From: Hexactinellida sp. DTS-2022
Taxonomy: Eukaryota; Porifera; Hexactinellida
NCBI GenBank assembly: GCA_028753945.1
Contig: JAPNXP010000012.1
Span: 806,001-870,000 of the forward strand
Direction of reading: 5' to 3'
Length of the DNA stretch: 64,000 nucleotides
The translations under genes and the position numbers were made by a program. The notes under the pieces are model-generated. The model was not told the DNA's origin, searched no databases, and worked only from the letters and a program-made list of their open reading frames with translations. Shown piece after piece: positions 12,201 to 21,534 of this stretch; the stretch's first letter is position 1, and every line of letters begins with the position of its first letter.

Positions 12201-15200
12201 ATGAACCTTTGGAGGCACTATACTTGGTGGTTGGTTGATTTATAGTGCCTCCAAAAGAACATGCTGTCAGCCCAGCTGTAATTTTAGATTTTTCGTCATA
12301 TCATCATCACTATAAAGGTGGTTCGGAAGGTAACAACCAGGGCCGGATTAACAGAGGTGGAGGCCCTGGGGCAACCAGTGTTGTGGAGGCCCCTAACTCC
12401 TTCCACCAGAGTGGACCATGGGTCATGGGCAGGGTCGGCAGAAGAGGGGCGGTTGGGGCGGCCCCCACTTTTTCTGTGATTTTTTTGGTACTCAGAAATT
12501 CGCGGGGCTGTATTTTGACTCTGCAATCCTCACAATTATCATCATAATACAAGGCCGCCCCACCTCTCACGAGCTTCCGCCGGCCCTGGTCATGGGTCAG
12601 ATGGGTCACTTAAATTGATGGGTCATGGGTCACGGCTGTGACCCATGACCCATGATCCATTTGGAATTCCAGTTATAGAACGAATCAAATTTACCCAGAA
12701 ACATTACAGGGTATTTCTTTGGTATTAGAAATCTACCAAAATTAGTTGATTGACAAGCATCATACATTGTACATATATTGTGTTACATAATGTTTGGATA
12801 TTAAAAATAGATATTTAAAAAGGTCAATGGATAACACGTTGGGTCAATGGGTCACTCAATGGGTCATGGGTCACAAATGCGATGGATCAGATGGGTCATG
12901 GCCTCATGGGTCACCAATGTTGACCCATGATCCACTCTGCCTTCCACTACAATTGTCCAGTGAAAAATGAAGTACAACTTTGGTGGTGGAGGCCCTTTGG
13001 TGGTGGAGGCCCCGCGGCAGTTGCCCTGGTTGCCCATGGGTTAAACCGGCCCTGGTAACAACCCTTAGTGTGTTGGAAGTTTCGTTATAGCCGACTTCAT
13101 TTCAGAAATATTCTAGTTTCAGTATGAATATAATAGGTGATGAGTCGGAATTTTTTCTGTGCAATTTGGATATCCACCCAACGCCAACTAACACACTCGC
13201 AATGTCGAATTTCCAAAATTGTAAAAACATAGTTTTTTAAAAATAATTAATTAATTAAGATATTGAGAAGACCAAATTCGTTCATGCAGAATATCGAAAT
13301 AAATAGGATGAAAGATTATCGCAGATCAGCTATACATTGAAACAAAATACTCTTGAATATAGACAGTATAGTCAACACACACACAAAATTAAAAATAACT
13401 AAACTAAATATAGACCGAGTAACCCAATCTACTAGCTGCCAAGCTATATGAACACAGACAATACTCAAACATGTAAACAGTATTCAGTGGAACTGAGAGC
13501 TAACTGAACCAACTAATTGCATAAGTATTGTTTGTGTGTGTATTAATGGCGACACGCGTGTTGACAGCAGGAGAGCTGCTGGGGGCTGATGGGTTGGAGA
13601 GAGCGCTAGCGGCTCTGGTTAGCCACGTGCAGCGAGAGAAAGAGAGAGTGAGGAGTAACTTCCTACAGCTACACTCTCTGCTAGCAGCGAGAGAACTCAG
13701 TCTGCTGCAAGAGATGGATGGGATAGTTGCACGAGCGAGACACGAGTTAGCAGAGAAGAGAGAGATCCTCAAGGAACTGGACACAGCCAGGGAATCAACA
13801 GAGAGAGATCTGACCAAGAACAAACTGAGAGATGTGCTCGAGAAGAATCTCCGTACGCTAGAAGATAAGATCGGAGAGGAGGTATCAAGGGGTGTGAGTG
13901 TGGGGTGGGTAGAGTTGGATTGGAAGAGGGAACAGCTGGAACAGTCGTTGATTGAGGTGTGTACGGTTGTGATTCTGAAGAAGAGACCTTTCAGATCAGA
14001 GGACTATTCTCTGAGACTGAGACCTGTCTGGTCCCGTGAAGGGACAGGGCCTGGTGAGATAAAGCGTCCAAGGCAAATAGAAATTGACAGCACAACACAT
14101 AACATATTTGTGGCTGATTTTGATGCTAACACAATACAAGTATTCACTGAAGAAGGAAACCATCTCTACAAGATACGAACAGCTGTAGCTCCTATTAGCA
14201 TAGCTCTGACAGAAAAATATATTTTTGTATCAGGTGAAAACCATCTAGTGAAGATAAGTAAATCTAGTAATAAAGCTGTGAAGTCAGTTAAAACAGAGAA
14301 ACGAGTATGGGGAATCGACACTGATGTAAACAATAACATTTACGGATGTGAGTTTTACGAAAAATCAGTTATTGTGTTTGACAACAAACTCGAATTCCTG
14401 AAAAGAATCGCACTCAAAACTTCTCACCTTAGATCCCTGACAGAGACTAACAGCATCAAACTCTATAAGGACAGAATGTATGTCAAGTTTTCTATCTCTC
14501 CTTTCGCTCTACAGATATTCTCCCTAGAAGGAGAGCTAGAGAGGTGTTTAATAACAGAAAGTGAGATTGAATGGAGTCATTTCTTCTCGATAGACAGATT
14601 GGGGAATATCCTTGTAGCTGACTGGTATAAGAATCGAATCAGAATATTCAGCAAAGAAGGAGAACCAATACACACTATCGACAGTGATACGCTGCCCGGA
14701 GATCAGAAGTTCGATCGTCCTTTTGGAGTAGCAATCGATAGGAATAATAGGATTATTGTGGCACATAAGAACAAGGAATGCTGTCTTATTGCTTTTTGAA
14801 TACACGTATTTGTTCGATCCTATTTACTAATATTCAATGTTATTTGCCTTATTTGTATTAGTCTTGTTTCTATGTACCCATAGAAATATAATCAAAAATC
14901 CTGACACCAAGTGCACATCTGTAACCCATGAGACACCTGTCCAGAAAATATGGGCTCTTAGTTAATACAACTCTGTTCTGTGGAGAGGATACGTACTAAT
15001 AATAACTAACAAGGCAGTCATTTTAGAACTGGGCCACTATACTATACTATAGTCGGCACAGTAAAAAAATTACAGTGAACTCCCGTTATAACGAAGTTGG
15101 ATATAACGAAATGGATATTTTCCCCCAGAGCACTAAATACATTAATTATTATCCGCTTATAACGAATATCCGGATACAACGAAGGAAATAACAGGTCCCA

Positions 15201-18200
15201 AGCACTTCGTTATAACGAGATTTGACTGTATATAGATAGATTTCTGAAAAAAAATATGTAGTAGTATTCATATACTAGAGTTAGGTTATATTAACACATT
15301 CCATAGACATAATAATAATAATAACCGTTTAGTTGTATTAATTAACTAATTAGCATAGGTGCACTCGTTTCAAATCCTAAATAGGCTAGTGGCAGAAAAA
15401 TGTATAATAAGAACTTTAACACTTGTGATAGAGCAAATTAACGATGATGAACAATTATAATATTTTAGAGTAATAAATATTAAATACTGATCACTTCTCC
15501 CTCGAACACTGAATTTAACAAATACGATTTCAATTTGATAATAGAAATGTTTGCTTGCACTATTATAAATTTCAAATCCATGCAAAATGTAATACAGTCA
15601 GGTTCTTGCTTTATGAACACCCAAGGGACCAAAGATTGTGTTCATAATAGAGAGAATTCATAATAAGCGAACTCAACTTAATACAACCCCTATGTAAGTT
15701 GTCATTTGGGGTCGTAGGGCTTGTTCATAATAATAAATATTTCATACTATTAAGCAGACATATATTGTCCACAATAAGCAGACCTGACTGCACTAGCTAC
15801 ATACCTTCAGAAGAAGACAGATCGAATAGAAACACATCCTTGATGTCTCCTCCCCCGAATATTTCTCCCAGCTCCGTCTCATTGTCCGGGGGCTGCTCCA
15901 CGCCCGGGAATCTCGGCAGCACGTACTTTACAGGAATACCCGTATATTCGCTCAGCTGTTCCTTCAGCTCGCGGATATTCGCGTCCCCAGACACCTCGAG
16001 CCGCAGGACAGAGCCGCGCTTTATGGGGTTCCCGTTGCTGGACTGCTTTGCGCTGGTGCAGCAGACGTGGCAGATGAGACGGAGGTGCAGCGAGCGGGCG
16101 CGCGAGTCCTCTCGCCGAGGCGCTTCGGAACTAATCGCGTCCAGCTCCTGGCCCCCGAGCCGAGACAGCCCCTGTCTCCGCTTCATGCTCTTCTGCCTGC
16201 TGGCAGTCAGGTCTCGCACGCGCTCCTCCAGCTGCTCAAGCATCACCTACGCACTCAGTATTAACAGCTGTAGGGGTATATATATAGCTGCATATTGTCT
16301 GAGCACACACACTCAGTATTAACAGGTGTGGTAGTTGTTGGGATATATATATATACTACGTAGCTGCAAATTTCCGGCACACACATACACACACACACAA
16401 ACACTCAGTATTAACAGCTGTGACAGCTGTAGGGGTATCATATATAGCTGCATTTTGCCTGAGCACACACGAAATTTTCAGAAATTATGCCGTGGAGTAA
16501 ACTTTGACATGGGGATATTTTGCAACATAGCATAGCCTGCATTTAAGTCAGTATCTATTGTATTTACAAACTCACTTGGATTATAAAATAGTATTTCTAA
16601 TCCAATGAGTTTGTAAAATACGTATACTTGCAACAGTTATTACACATGATAGCATCAATACTTCAATACTTTAGTTGCTACTAAACTAAATACCCAAACT
16701 ACCTGAGCTGAGTTATTGAGAGCCGGCAGCTGTTTCCTCATGTCTCTGATGGCGTCCCCCTCCCGGCCGCCCTTCCGCTCCACCGGTTTGTACGCCATTC
16801 CCAGCTCCAGCAGTCGCTCGGTGAACGAGTACACCTGCTTCCGCATGGGGAACTTGCTGACGAAGAGCGAGTCGACTAGGTCTAGCAGTCTCAACACGGA
16901 GCTGGCTATGCCGCAGAGGGAGCCCAGGATCTCGCAGCGGGAGGGATTGGAACCGACCTCGTAGCTCTGCGTTAGACTCTTGGTGCAGCCGAGGAACTCG
17001 GAAACAACCTGTCGTAAAGAGCTGTGTTAAATTAATTACAACTTAATACTAAATTACTAATTTAATGTGTATACAGCTAGAAAGAAAAATGTCAATACTA
17101 TAAATATAAATATGCGACTCCGCTTAATCTGAGTTAGCTGTCTGATAATGGTCAAATTAGTATCGAACTGTCTGTAACAAGATGTTGGTATATACCCCAT
17201 AAATGCATACTGCTTTGTAAACTTGGTTACAAAATTAGTACGTGCTAAGCAGAAGTACTTACCAACTCAGATTCGATATAACCGAGTTCTACAGCACAAC
17301 ATAAATGGAGTTTGAGATATTAATGCATCACATATTCACTGGGACCTGCCTACGCAACCTATCACATGTACAATCCCTATTAACAGCCATATAATAAGTA
17401 CTCACCTCCTCTAGCATGGTGGCAGGGTCTCCCTCCAGAATGAATGCCTGCTGCACGTCCTTCTTAGCTCTGAGGTCCCCTCTGTACTTGGCCAGCAGCT
17501 CCAGCTGCTCCTTCTCCCGGTCCTGGGAGCCGGCGTCCGAGTCGGACCCGTTCCCGTGCAGACTGTCGTGAGCCTGTCCGGCCGCGCTCTGTTCCAGCGC
17601 GACGCTCAGCTGCGACAGCTGCTGTTTCAGCTTGTCTCTGCTACGCGTAAAGCTACGGATACACACTGTAATAGCTAATATGCTATGAGTAGACAAGTTA
17701 GAGTGTATAGTTAGTTTGTCTCTGCTACGCGTAAAGCTACGGATGCACACTATAATAGCTAATAGGCTATGAGTAGACAAGTTAGAGTGTATAGTTAGTT
17801 TGTCTCTGCTACGCGTAAAGCTACGGATACACACTGTAATAGCTAATATGCTATGAGTAGACAAGTTAGAGTGTATAGTTAGTTTGTCTCTGCTACGCAT
17901 AAAGCTACGGATACACACTATAATAGCTAATAGGCTATGAGTAGACAAGTTAGAGTGTATAGTTAGTTTGTCTCTGCTACGCGTAAAGCTACGGATACAC
18001 ACTATAATAGCTAATATGCTATGAGTAGACAAGTTATAGTGTATAGTTAGTTTGTCTCTGCTACGCGTAAAGCTACGGATACACACTGTAATAGCTAATA
18101 TGCTATGAGTAGACAAGTTATAGTGTATAGTTAGTTTGTCTCTGCTACGCATAAAGCTACGGATACACACTATAATAGCTAATAGGCTATGAGTAGACAA

Positions 18201-19192
18201 GTTAGAGTGTATAGTTAGTTTGTCTCTGCTACGCGTAAAGCTACGGATACACACTGTAATAGCTAATATGCTATGAGTAGACAAGTTAGAGTGTATAGTT
18301 AGTTTGTCTCTGCTACGCGTAAAGCTACGGATACACACTATAATAGCTAATATGCTATGAGTAGACAAGTTATAGTGTATAGTTAGTTTGTCTCTGCTAC
18401 GCGTAAAGCTACGGATACACACTATAATAGCTAATATGCTATGAGTAGACAAGTTATAGTGTATAGTTAGTTTGTCTCTGCTACGCGTAAAGCTACGGAT
18501 ACACACTGTAATAGCTAATATGCTATGAGTAGACAAGTTAGAGTGTATAGTTAGTTTGTCTCTGCTACGCATAAAGCTACGGATACACACTATAATAGCT
18601 AATAGGCTATGAGTAGACAAGTTAGAGTGTATAGTTAGTTTGTCTCTGCTACGCGTAAAGCTACGGATACACACTATAATAGCTAATATGCTACGAGCAG
18701 ACAAGTTAGAGTGTATAGTTAGTTTGTCTCTGCTACGCGTAAAGCTACGGATGCACACTATAATAGCTAATATGCTATGAGTAGACAAGTTAGACTGTTA
18801 GAGTATAGATAGTTTGTATGTGAGAATTCGTGAAATTTGCTACCAGAAATTCGTTGTATAAAATGTTAATTAGTATTCAGTATAAGGGCAACAGGCAATG
18901 CACAATTGCTGACTCACCTCTGTATAGCTGCGGGCGTGACGCGGGTTGGGTCGGCCGCTATAACTTTAGCATTGCTGACCAGCATTGTGAGGTAGTTACT
19001 GGTCCTGTTTATGGTGAGCTCGTCAAAGCCATCCAACAGGTGTTTTGATAAGTTGACAATTATTTTAATTTTTTCAACGAGGATGGTTGAGTTCCCGATG
19101 CTGGATATCTGAGTCAGGTGCTCTAGCACCTCCCTAATGGTATCTTGCTTCTCTCGCAGGACTGTTATGTCGATGTCCAGTAGTTCGCTCAT
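9209..19192 (-). CDS. SH3 / ubiquitin-like / RhoGAP-like scaffold, five exons
   Basis: Exons, all phase-consistent: 18918-19192, 17406-17637, 16703-17008, 15805-16246 and 9209-12117, giving about 1,387 residues. The start at 19192 has an in-frame TAG 15 nt upstream. Order of parts: helical N-terminal region (about 1-350); a ubiquitin-like or RA-like fold (about 345-410, RGSVLRLEVSGDANIRELKE); SH3 (about 435-490, ATVDYDV...DGWWRGE); a long Ser/Pro-rich disordered region with proline motifs such as LTPLPPIPV; then a C-terminal helical domain resembling RhoGAP (about 1230-1387). The SH3 ends GIFYRTFVV, lacking the usual Pro and Asn-Tyr of its ligand surface. The RhoGAP-like part lacks an arginine-finger segment, so GTPase stimulation is unlikely. 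The family was not recognised; a cytoskeletal or membrane scaffold is an inference. Intron 4 contains a complete gene on the other strand and intron 1 an in-frame tandem repeat. Confidence 0.82.
12170..12293. mobile_element. Palindromic MITE family A, copy 1
   Basis: About 125 bp that folds back on itself. Arms: aaaatctaaaattacagctg and cagctgtaattttagatttt, with inner arms ggaggcactat / atagtgcctcc. It sits about 50 bp from the acceptor of the last exon of the SH3 gene. Other copies: 20733-20864, 32479-32611, 61379-61501, 63199-63325 and a decayed one at 27307-27418. Confidence 0.8.
12338..13054. mobile_element. hAT-like non-autonomous element with 8-bp TSD
   Basis: Ends CAGGGCCGGATTAAC and GTTAAACCGGCCCTG are inverted. 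The 8-bp direct repeat GTAACAAC flanks it at 12330-12337 and 13055-13062. An 8-bp duplication with CAG...CTG ends fits hAT elements. Internally it has many copies of gggtcatgggtcac in both orientations and a second, nested element at 12430-12588. It lies in intron 4 of the SH3 gene. Confidence 0.85.
12430..12588. mobile_element. Nested hAT-like MITE, 159 bp
   Basis: Ends cagggtcggcagaag and cttccgccggccctg are imperfectly inverted. The 8-bp direct repeat GTCATGGG flanks it at 12422-12429 and 12589-12596. It is inserted inside the 12338-13054 element and is therefore younger than it. Confidence 0.8.
13546..14799 (+). CDS. Coiled-coil/NHL-repeat protein, nested gene
   Basis: A 417-residue single-exon ORF. 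I start at the ATG (MATRVLTAGELLG); the upstream in-frame codons have no ATG. Residues about 20-150 are charged and helical, resembling the coiled coil of TRIM/RBCC proteins. Residues about 165-417 contain NHL-type beta-propeller units, for example GTGPGEIKRPRQIEID, NIFVADFDANTIQVF, GNILVADWYKNRIRIF and FDRPFGVAIDRNNRIIVAH. No RING or B-box cysteines are present, so this is not a complete TRIM and probably not an E3 ligase by itself. It lies wholly inside intron 4 (12118-15804) of the SH3 gene on the opposite strand. Related copies occur at 31-34 kb and 55-61 kb. Confidence 0.88.
   Translation: MATRVLTAGELLGADGLERALAALVSHVQREKERVRSNFLQLHSLLAARELSLLQEMDGIVARARHELAEKREILKELDTARESTERDLTKNKLRDVLEKNLRTLEDKIGEEVSRGVSVGWVELDWKREQLEQSLIEVCTVVILKKRPFRSEDYSLRLRPVWSREGTGPGEIKRPRQIEIDSTTHNIFVADFDANTIQVFTEEGNHLYKIRTAVAPISIALTEKYIFVSGENHLVKISKSSNKAVKSVKTEKRVWGIDTDVNNNIYGCEFYEKSVIVFDNKLEFLKRIALKTSHLRSLTETNSIKLYKDRMYVKFSISPFALQIFSLEGELERCLITESEIEWSHFFSIDRLGNILVADWYKNRIRIFSKEGEPIHTIDSDTLPGDQKFDRPFGVAIDRNNRIIVAHKNKECCLIAF
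14890..15066. repeat. Dispersed repeat family C, copy 1
   Basis: Contains in order tgcacatctgtaacccatgagacacctgt, ctctgttctgtggagaggat, and a terminal gggccactatactatactatagtcggcacagta. The same modules recur at about 27421-27620 (reverse), 28384-28578 and 62010-62290 (reverse). The terminal palindromic module is the same one that is tandemly amplified at 61502-62118. Confidence 0.7.
15073..15228. mobile_element. Pogo-like MITE, TA-flanked
   Basis: Begins CAGTGAACTCCCGTTATAAC and ends gttataacgagatttgactg, with TA on each side. Internally gttggatataacgaaa and ggatacaacgaagg extend the inverted pattern. Located in intron 4 of the SH3 gene. Confidence 0.8.
15595..15790. mobile_element. Pogo-like MITE beside a splice donor
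   Basis: Begins cagtcaggttcttgctttat and ends ataagcagacctgactg. Inner phrases gttcataata and ttcataataagc repeat in inverted order. Its right end is only about 13 bp from the donor of exon 4 of the SH3 gene. Confidence 0.65.
16253..16465. repeat. Short tandem duplication in SH3-gene intron 3
   Basis: Three imperfect copies of a module starting actcagtattaacag and ending tatatagctgca, separated by CA-rich runs (acacacacac). It lies between exons 3 and 4. Short ORFs here repeat the same residues (LSINSCRGI) because of the duplication and are not coding. Confidence 0.7.
17633..18808 (-). repeat. Fourteen 84-bp tandem repeats carrying splice acceptors
   Basis: Exact period 84: the phrase tgtctctgctacgc recurs at 17633, 17717, 17801 and so on to 18725. 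Copies differ at only a few positions (gcgtaaag/gcataaag, gtaatag/ataatag, atatgct/aggct, tagagtg/tatagtg). The array abuts exon 2 of the SH3 gene and includes its acceptor. On the minus strand every unit contains gtagcag|agacaa, the acceptor inferred for exon 2. Because 84 is 28 codons and no unit has a stop, the frame of exon 2 stays open through the whole array (units like RDKLTIHSNLSTHSILAI...). Confidence 0.95.
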
Positions 19193-19282
19193 CCTCCTAT
19201 TGTGCTATTTCACGTGTATTAATTAAATAAAAGATATTTCTACAACTTTGTAAACTGTAATAAATAGTGTTTGCAAGCAGTG

Positions 19283-19470
19283 TATTATAAAGGCGTTTGT
19301 AAATACGCTCCTAATTCTGGTATAATCCAATTTGTATACGCCTAAATCACAAATTAATATTACGGTATAGGAGGTGATTCCAAATTTTCACGCTCATAAA
19401 TTCAAATTTTCCAAACATCATGCTCCAAAAGGAGCTTCTCGCGCCTGGATAATTCCTTGTTTGCAAGGTA
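19283..19470 (+). repeat. Dispersed ~175-bp repeat, family D copy 2
   Basis: Same ordered landmarks as 3887-4062: tgtaaatacgctcctaat, cgcctaaatcacaaattaat, attacggtata, ctccaaaaggagc and ctggataattcc. Confidence 0.7.
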
Positions 19471-19711
19471 GCTTTTACTATTACACGTAAGTTCATATGA
19501 GGGCACATTATTAGTTATTTTAACCTATTCATAATTAAAAGAACGGAATCAGAATGCGCACTAACTAAACAAAAAGATATCATCAGTCAGTTTGTGAAAC
19601 ATAGTAGTATCTCCAAATGTGAGTTCAACTTTTAAGCAACATCAGAAAATGCTCCTCAACTTCACTTATCTATCAGCAGCAAATTAATTAAATAATAGTA
19701 CTCTCAGTATA

Positions 19712-19903
19712 CAGTAGAACCTCGTTAGCACGAACACAGTTAATACCAATTTCCGAATAAGACGAACAAACAGTTCCATAAAATTAGGTCCCTATAATGG
19801 CTATTCAATGGGTATTACTCCGGTTAATACGAACTCCGGATAAAACAAATAAATGTTGATCGTCCGTTGGTGTTCGTATCAAGTTATCAACGAGGTTCTA
19901 CCG
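19712..19903. mobile_element. Pogo-like MITE
   Basis: Begins cagtagaacctcgttagcac and ends caacgaggttctaccg. Internal segments (ggttaatacgaactccgg, gtccctataatggctattca) also occur in the 8526-8705 copy. Confidence 0.7.
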
Positions 19904-20374
19904 TTATATTGAAAGTGAAGCAAGGAATACAATATGATCAGTTAATAAACTCGACTATAAAAGACAAATAATTGCAGATTTTGGAGAAATAGACTATTAT
20001 ATAACTGAGGGTTTCTAACATTCACTATGTGATTAATAATAAGAAATATTCAATAATTGAATTATAAAACATTTGATTCTATTAAAACTAATAATTTTAA
20101 AGATGATCCACGTGAGTTAAATTGATCTAAATATATCTAACTCCCGTAATCATTGTATTTATGGCGATTTAATGAATCCTGAGTTAAATTATGGTGCAAC
20201 TGTGATGGCTCTAGATTGCATCCAACAAACTTAGCAGTATGGCATCCGATTATACAAAGTCTTCTTTATATTAAAACTAGCTTATTTGGTACTTTGGAAT
20301 TAATTAAATTCATAGAATTTAGGGTTTTAATTAATACGCAGGTTGGAATGCTAGGTATATCCTTGTTTAGTTTA

Positions 20375-20485
20375 CAGGGAACTCCTGTATAACGAAGTTC
20401 AAAAGATATTTCATTACTTCGTTAAAAGCGAGTAAAGTCAATTACCTTATCCATGTGGGGATTTTGTTATAACGGGAGCTCACTG
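20375..20485. mobile_element. Pogo-like MITE, TA-flanked
   Basis: Begins cagggaactcctgtataacg and ends tataacgggagctcactg. TA is present on both sides. A short relative of 15073-15228. Confidence 0.7.
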
Positions 20486-20732
20486 TATGGTGAAAAATAT
20501 TCTATAATGCATGAATAGTTTATTAGCACAATATGATCCAACCAAAGCCCAATCTTAGGTATACTGAAAAGTGTATATTTCTGTGCATACGATAGTATAT
20601 TATGCGTATCGCGTATAATACGTATAATATAATACATATTACGTGAAATTATTTCACGTATTACAAAGAAAATGTTCTTGGTTACAGAAGATCTACTAAT
20701 TATAATTTTGTGGATAATACAGTAGACGTAAT

Positions 20733-20864
20733 AAAAAAATCCAAATTGCAGCTGTGCCGACAGCATTTACCTTTGGAAGCACTATCTATTGTGCTATTGG
20801 TTGGTTAATTGATAGTGCCTCCAAAGGAACATGAGATCGACACAGCTGCAATTTGGGATTTTTT
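20733..20864. mobile_element. Palindromic MITE family A, copy 2
   Basis: Arms aatccaaattgcagctgtg and cacagctgcaatttgggatt, with inner ggaagcactatc / gatagtgcctcc. This variant has tccaaattgcag where copies 1, 3 and 4 have tctaaaattacag. Confidence 0.75.
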
Positions 20865-21189
20865 CTTTTTTCGCCATGTCACCATCACGTCAAGGTGAAA
20901 TGACCATTTGTCAAGTGGTTACGAGCCACAAGGAACAGTTGATAAAATGGAAGTTGTTTCTATCTTAAACCATTATTGAGATAATTAATGTTAACTAAAT
21001 ATGTATAAATTACCATTTCAATAACTACCGCGCTTCGCTTGCTAGGTCGCTTCGCCGCAGAAAAATCAGATTTGGAAACCGTCCAGTTTATTCAATCAAC
21101 TCGGAACATACAAACAAATATATCTAGTATACATAAAGTTTGTGTTTTTTAATAGTATAGAATAATTAATTTTCATTAATATCCACAGT

Positions 21190-21365
21190 GAATTCACAAG
21201 TAGAATCAAAAGTTGAAACAATAGAGTAAGATTTAAACACTTTAATTGAACGGAACTGTTAGTAAACAAATGAAATTTGCAATTCAATTGTGACACAAAC
21301 TAAGCCAAATGAAAATTCGTGTACTGTGAAAAGGTGTATAATTAAATTCTCTATCGAATGCATAT
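21190..21365 (-). repeat. Dispersed repeat family J, copy 1
   Basis: Reverse complement of modules at 62300-62520 and 63521-63725: gtttactaacagttccgttc, caattgaattgcaaatttca, and gaattaaattctacacc-type ends (here ggtgtataattaaattctct). Confidence 0.65.
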
Positions 21366-21534
21366 AAATCGAATATTCGAGCACTATTTATTACTCCTTT
21401 TCTGACATTAAACAGGTGTAAAATGGTCCCCAGGACAAATTTTATAGGGGACCATTATTGTCAAAAACAGGGTTATTTTCGCAGTAATTACGTTTTCGCA
21501 GTTCCTTGCGAAATCATGAAAGACTTATGCACGC

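Larger units (their letters stand above)
19193..21527. other. Intergenic, MITE-rich
   Basis: No gene recognised between the SH3 gene start and the P-element. Contains a family D repeat (19283-19470), pogo-like elements (19712-19903, 20375-20485), a family A MITE (20733-20864), a Helitron-like 3' end remnant near 21008-21058 (gcgcttcgcttgctaggtcgc) and a family J repeat (21190-21365). ORFs at 20467-20766 and 21096-21296 fall in repeats or AT-rich DNA. Confidence 0.5.

Noticed and set aside
16067-16535. Overlapping + strand ORFs LSINSCRGI... as repeated peptide genes
   Set aside because: They arise from the short tandem duplication in intron 3 of the SH3 gene.
17328-18788. 486-codon ORF of near-identical 28-residue repeats read as a stand-alone repeat protein
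   Set aside because: Its 3' end is exon 2 of the SH3 gene and it has no start context of its own. It is better explained as a tandem repeat in frame with that exon; the coding possibility is kept as an alternative-acceptor finding.
17633-18808. CRISPR-like array because of regular repeats
   Set aside because: Units are contiguous tandem repeats without unique spacers, in a eukaryotic intron.
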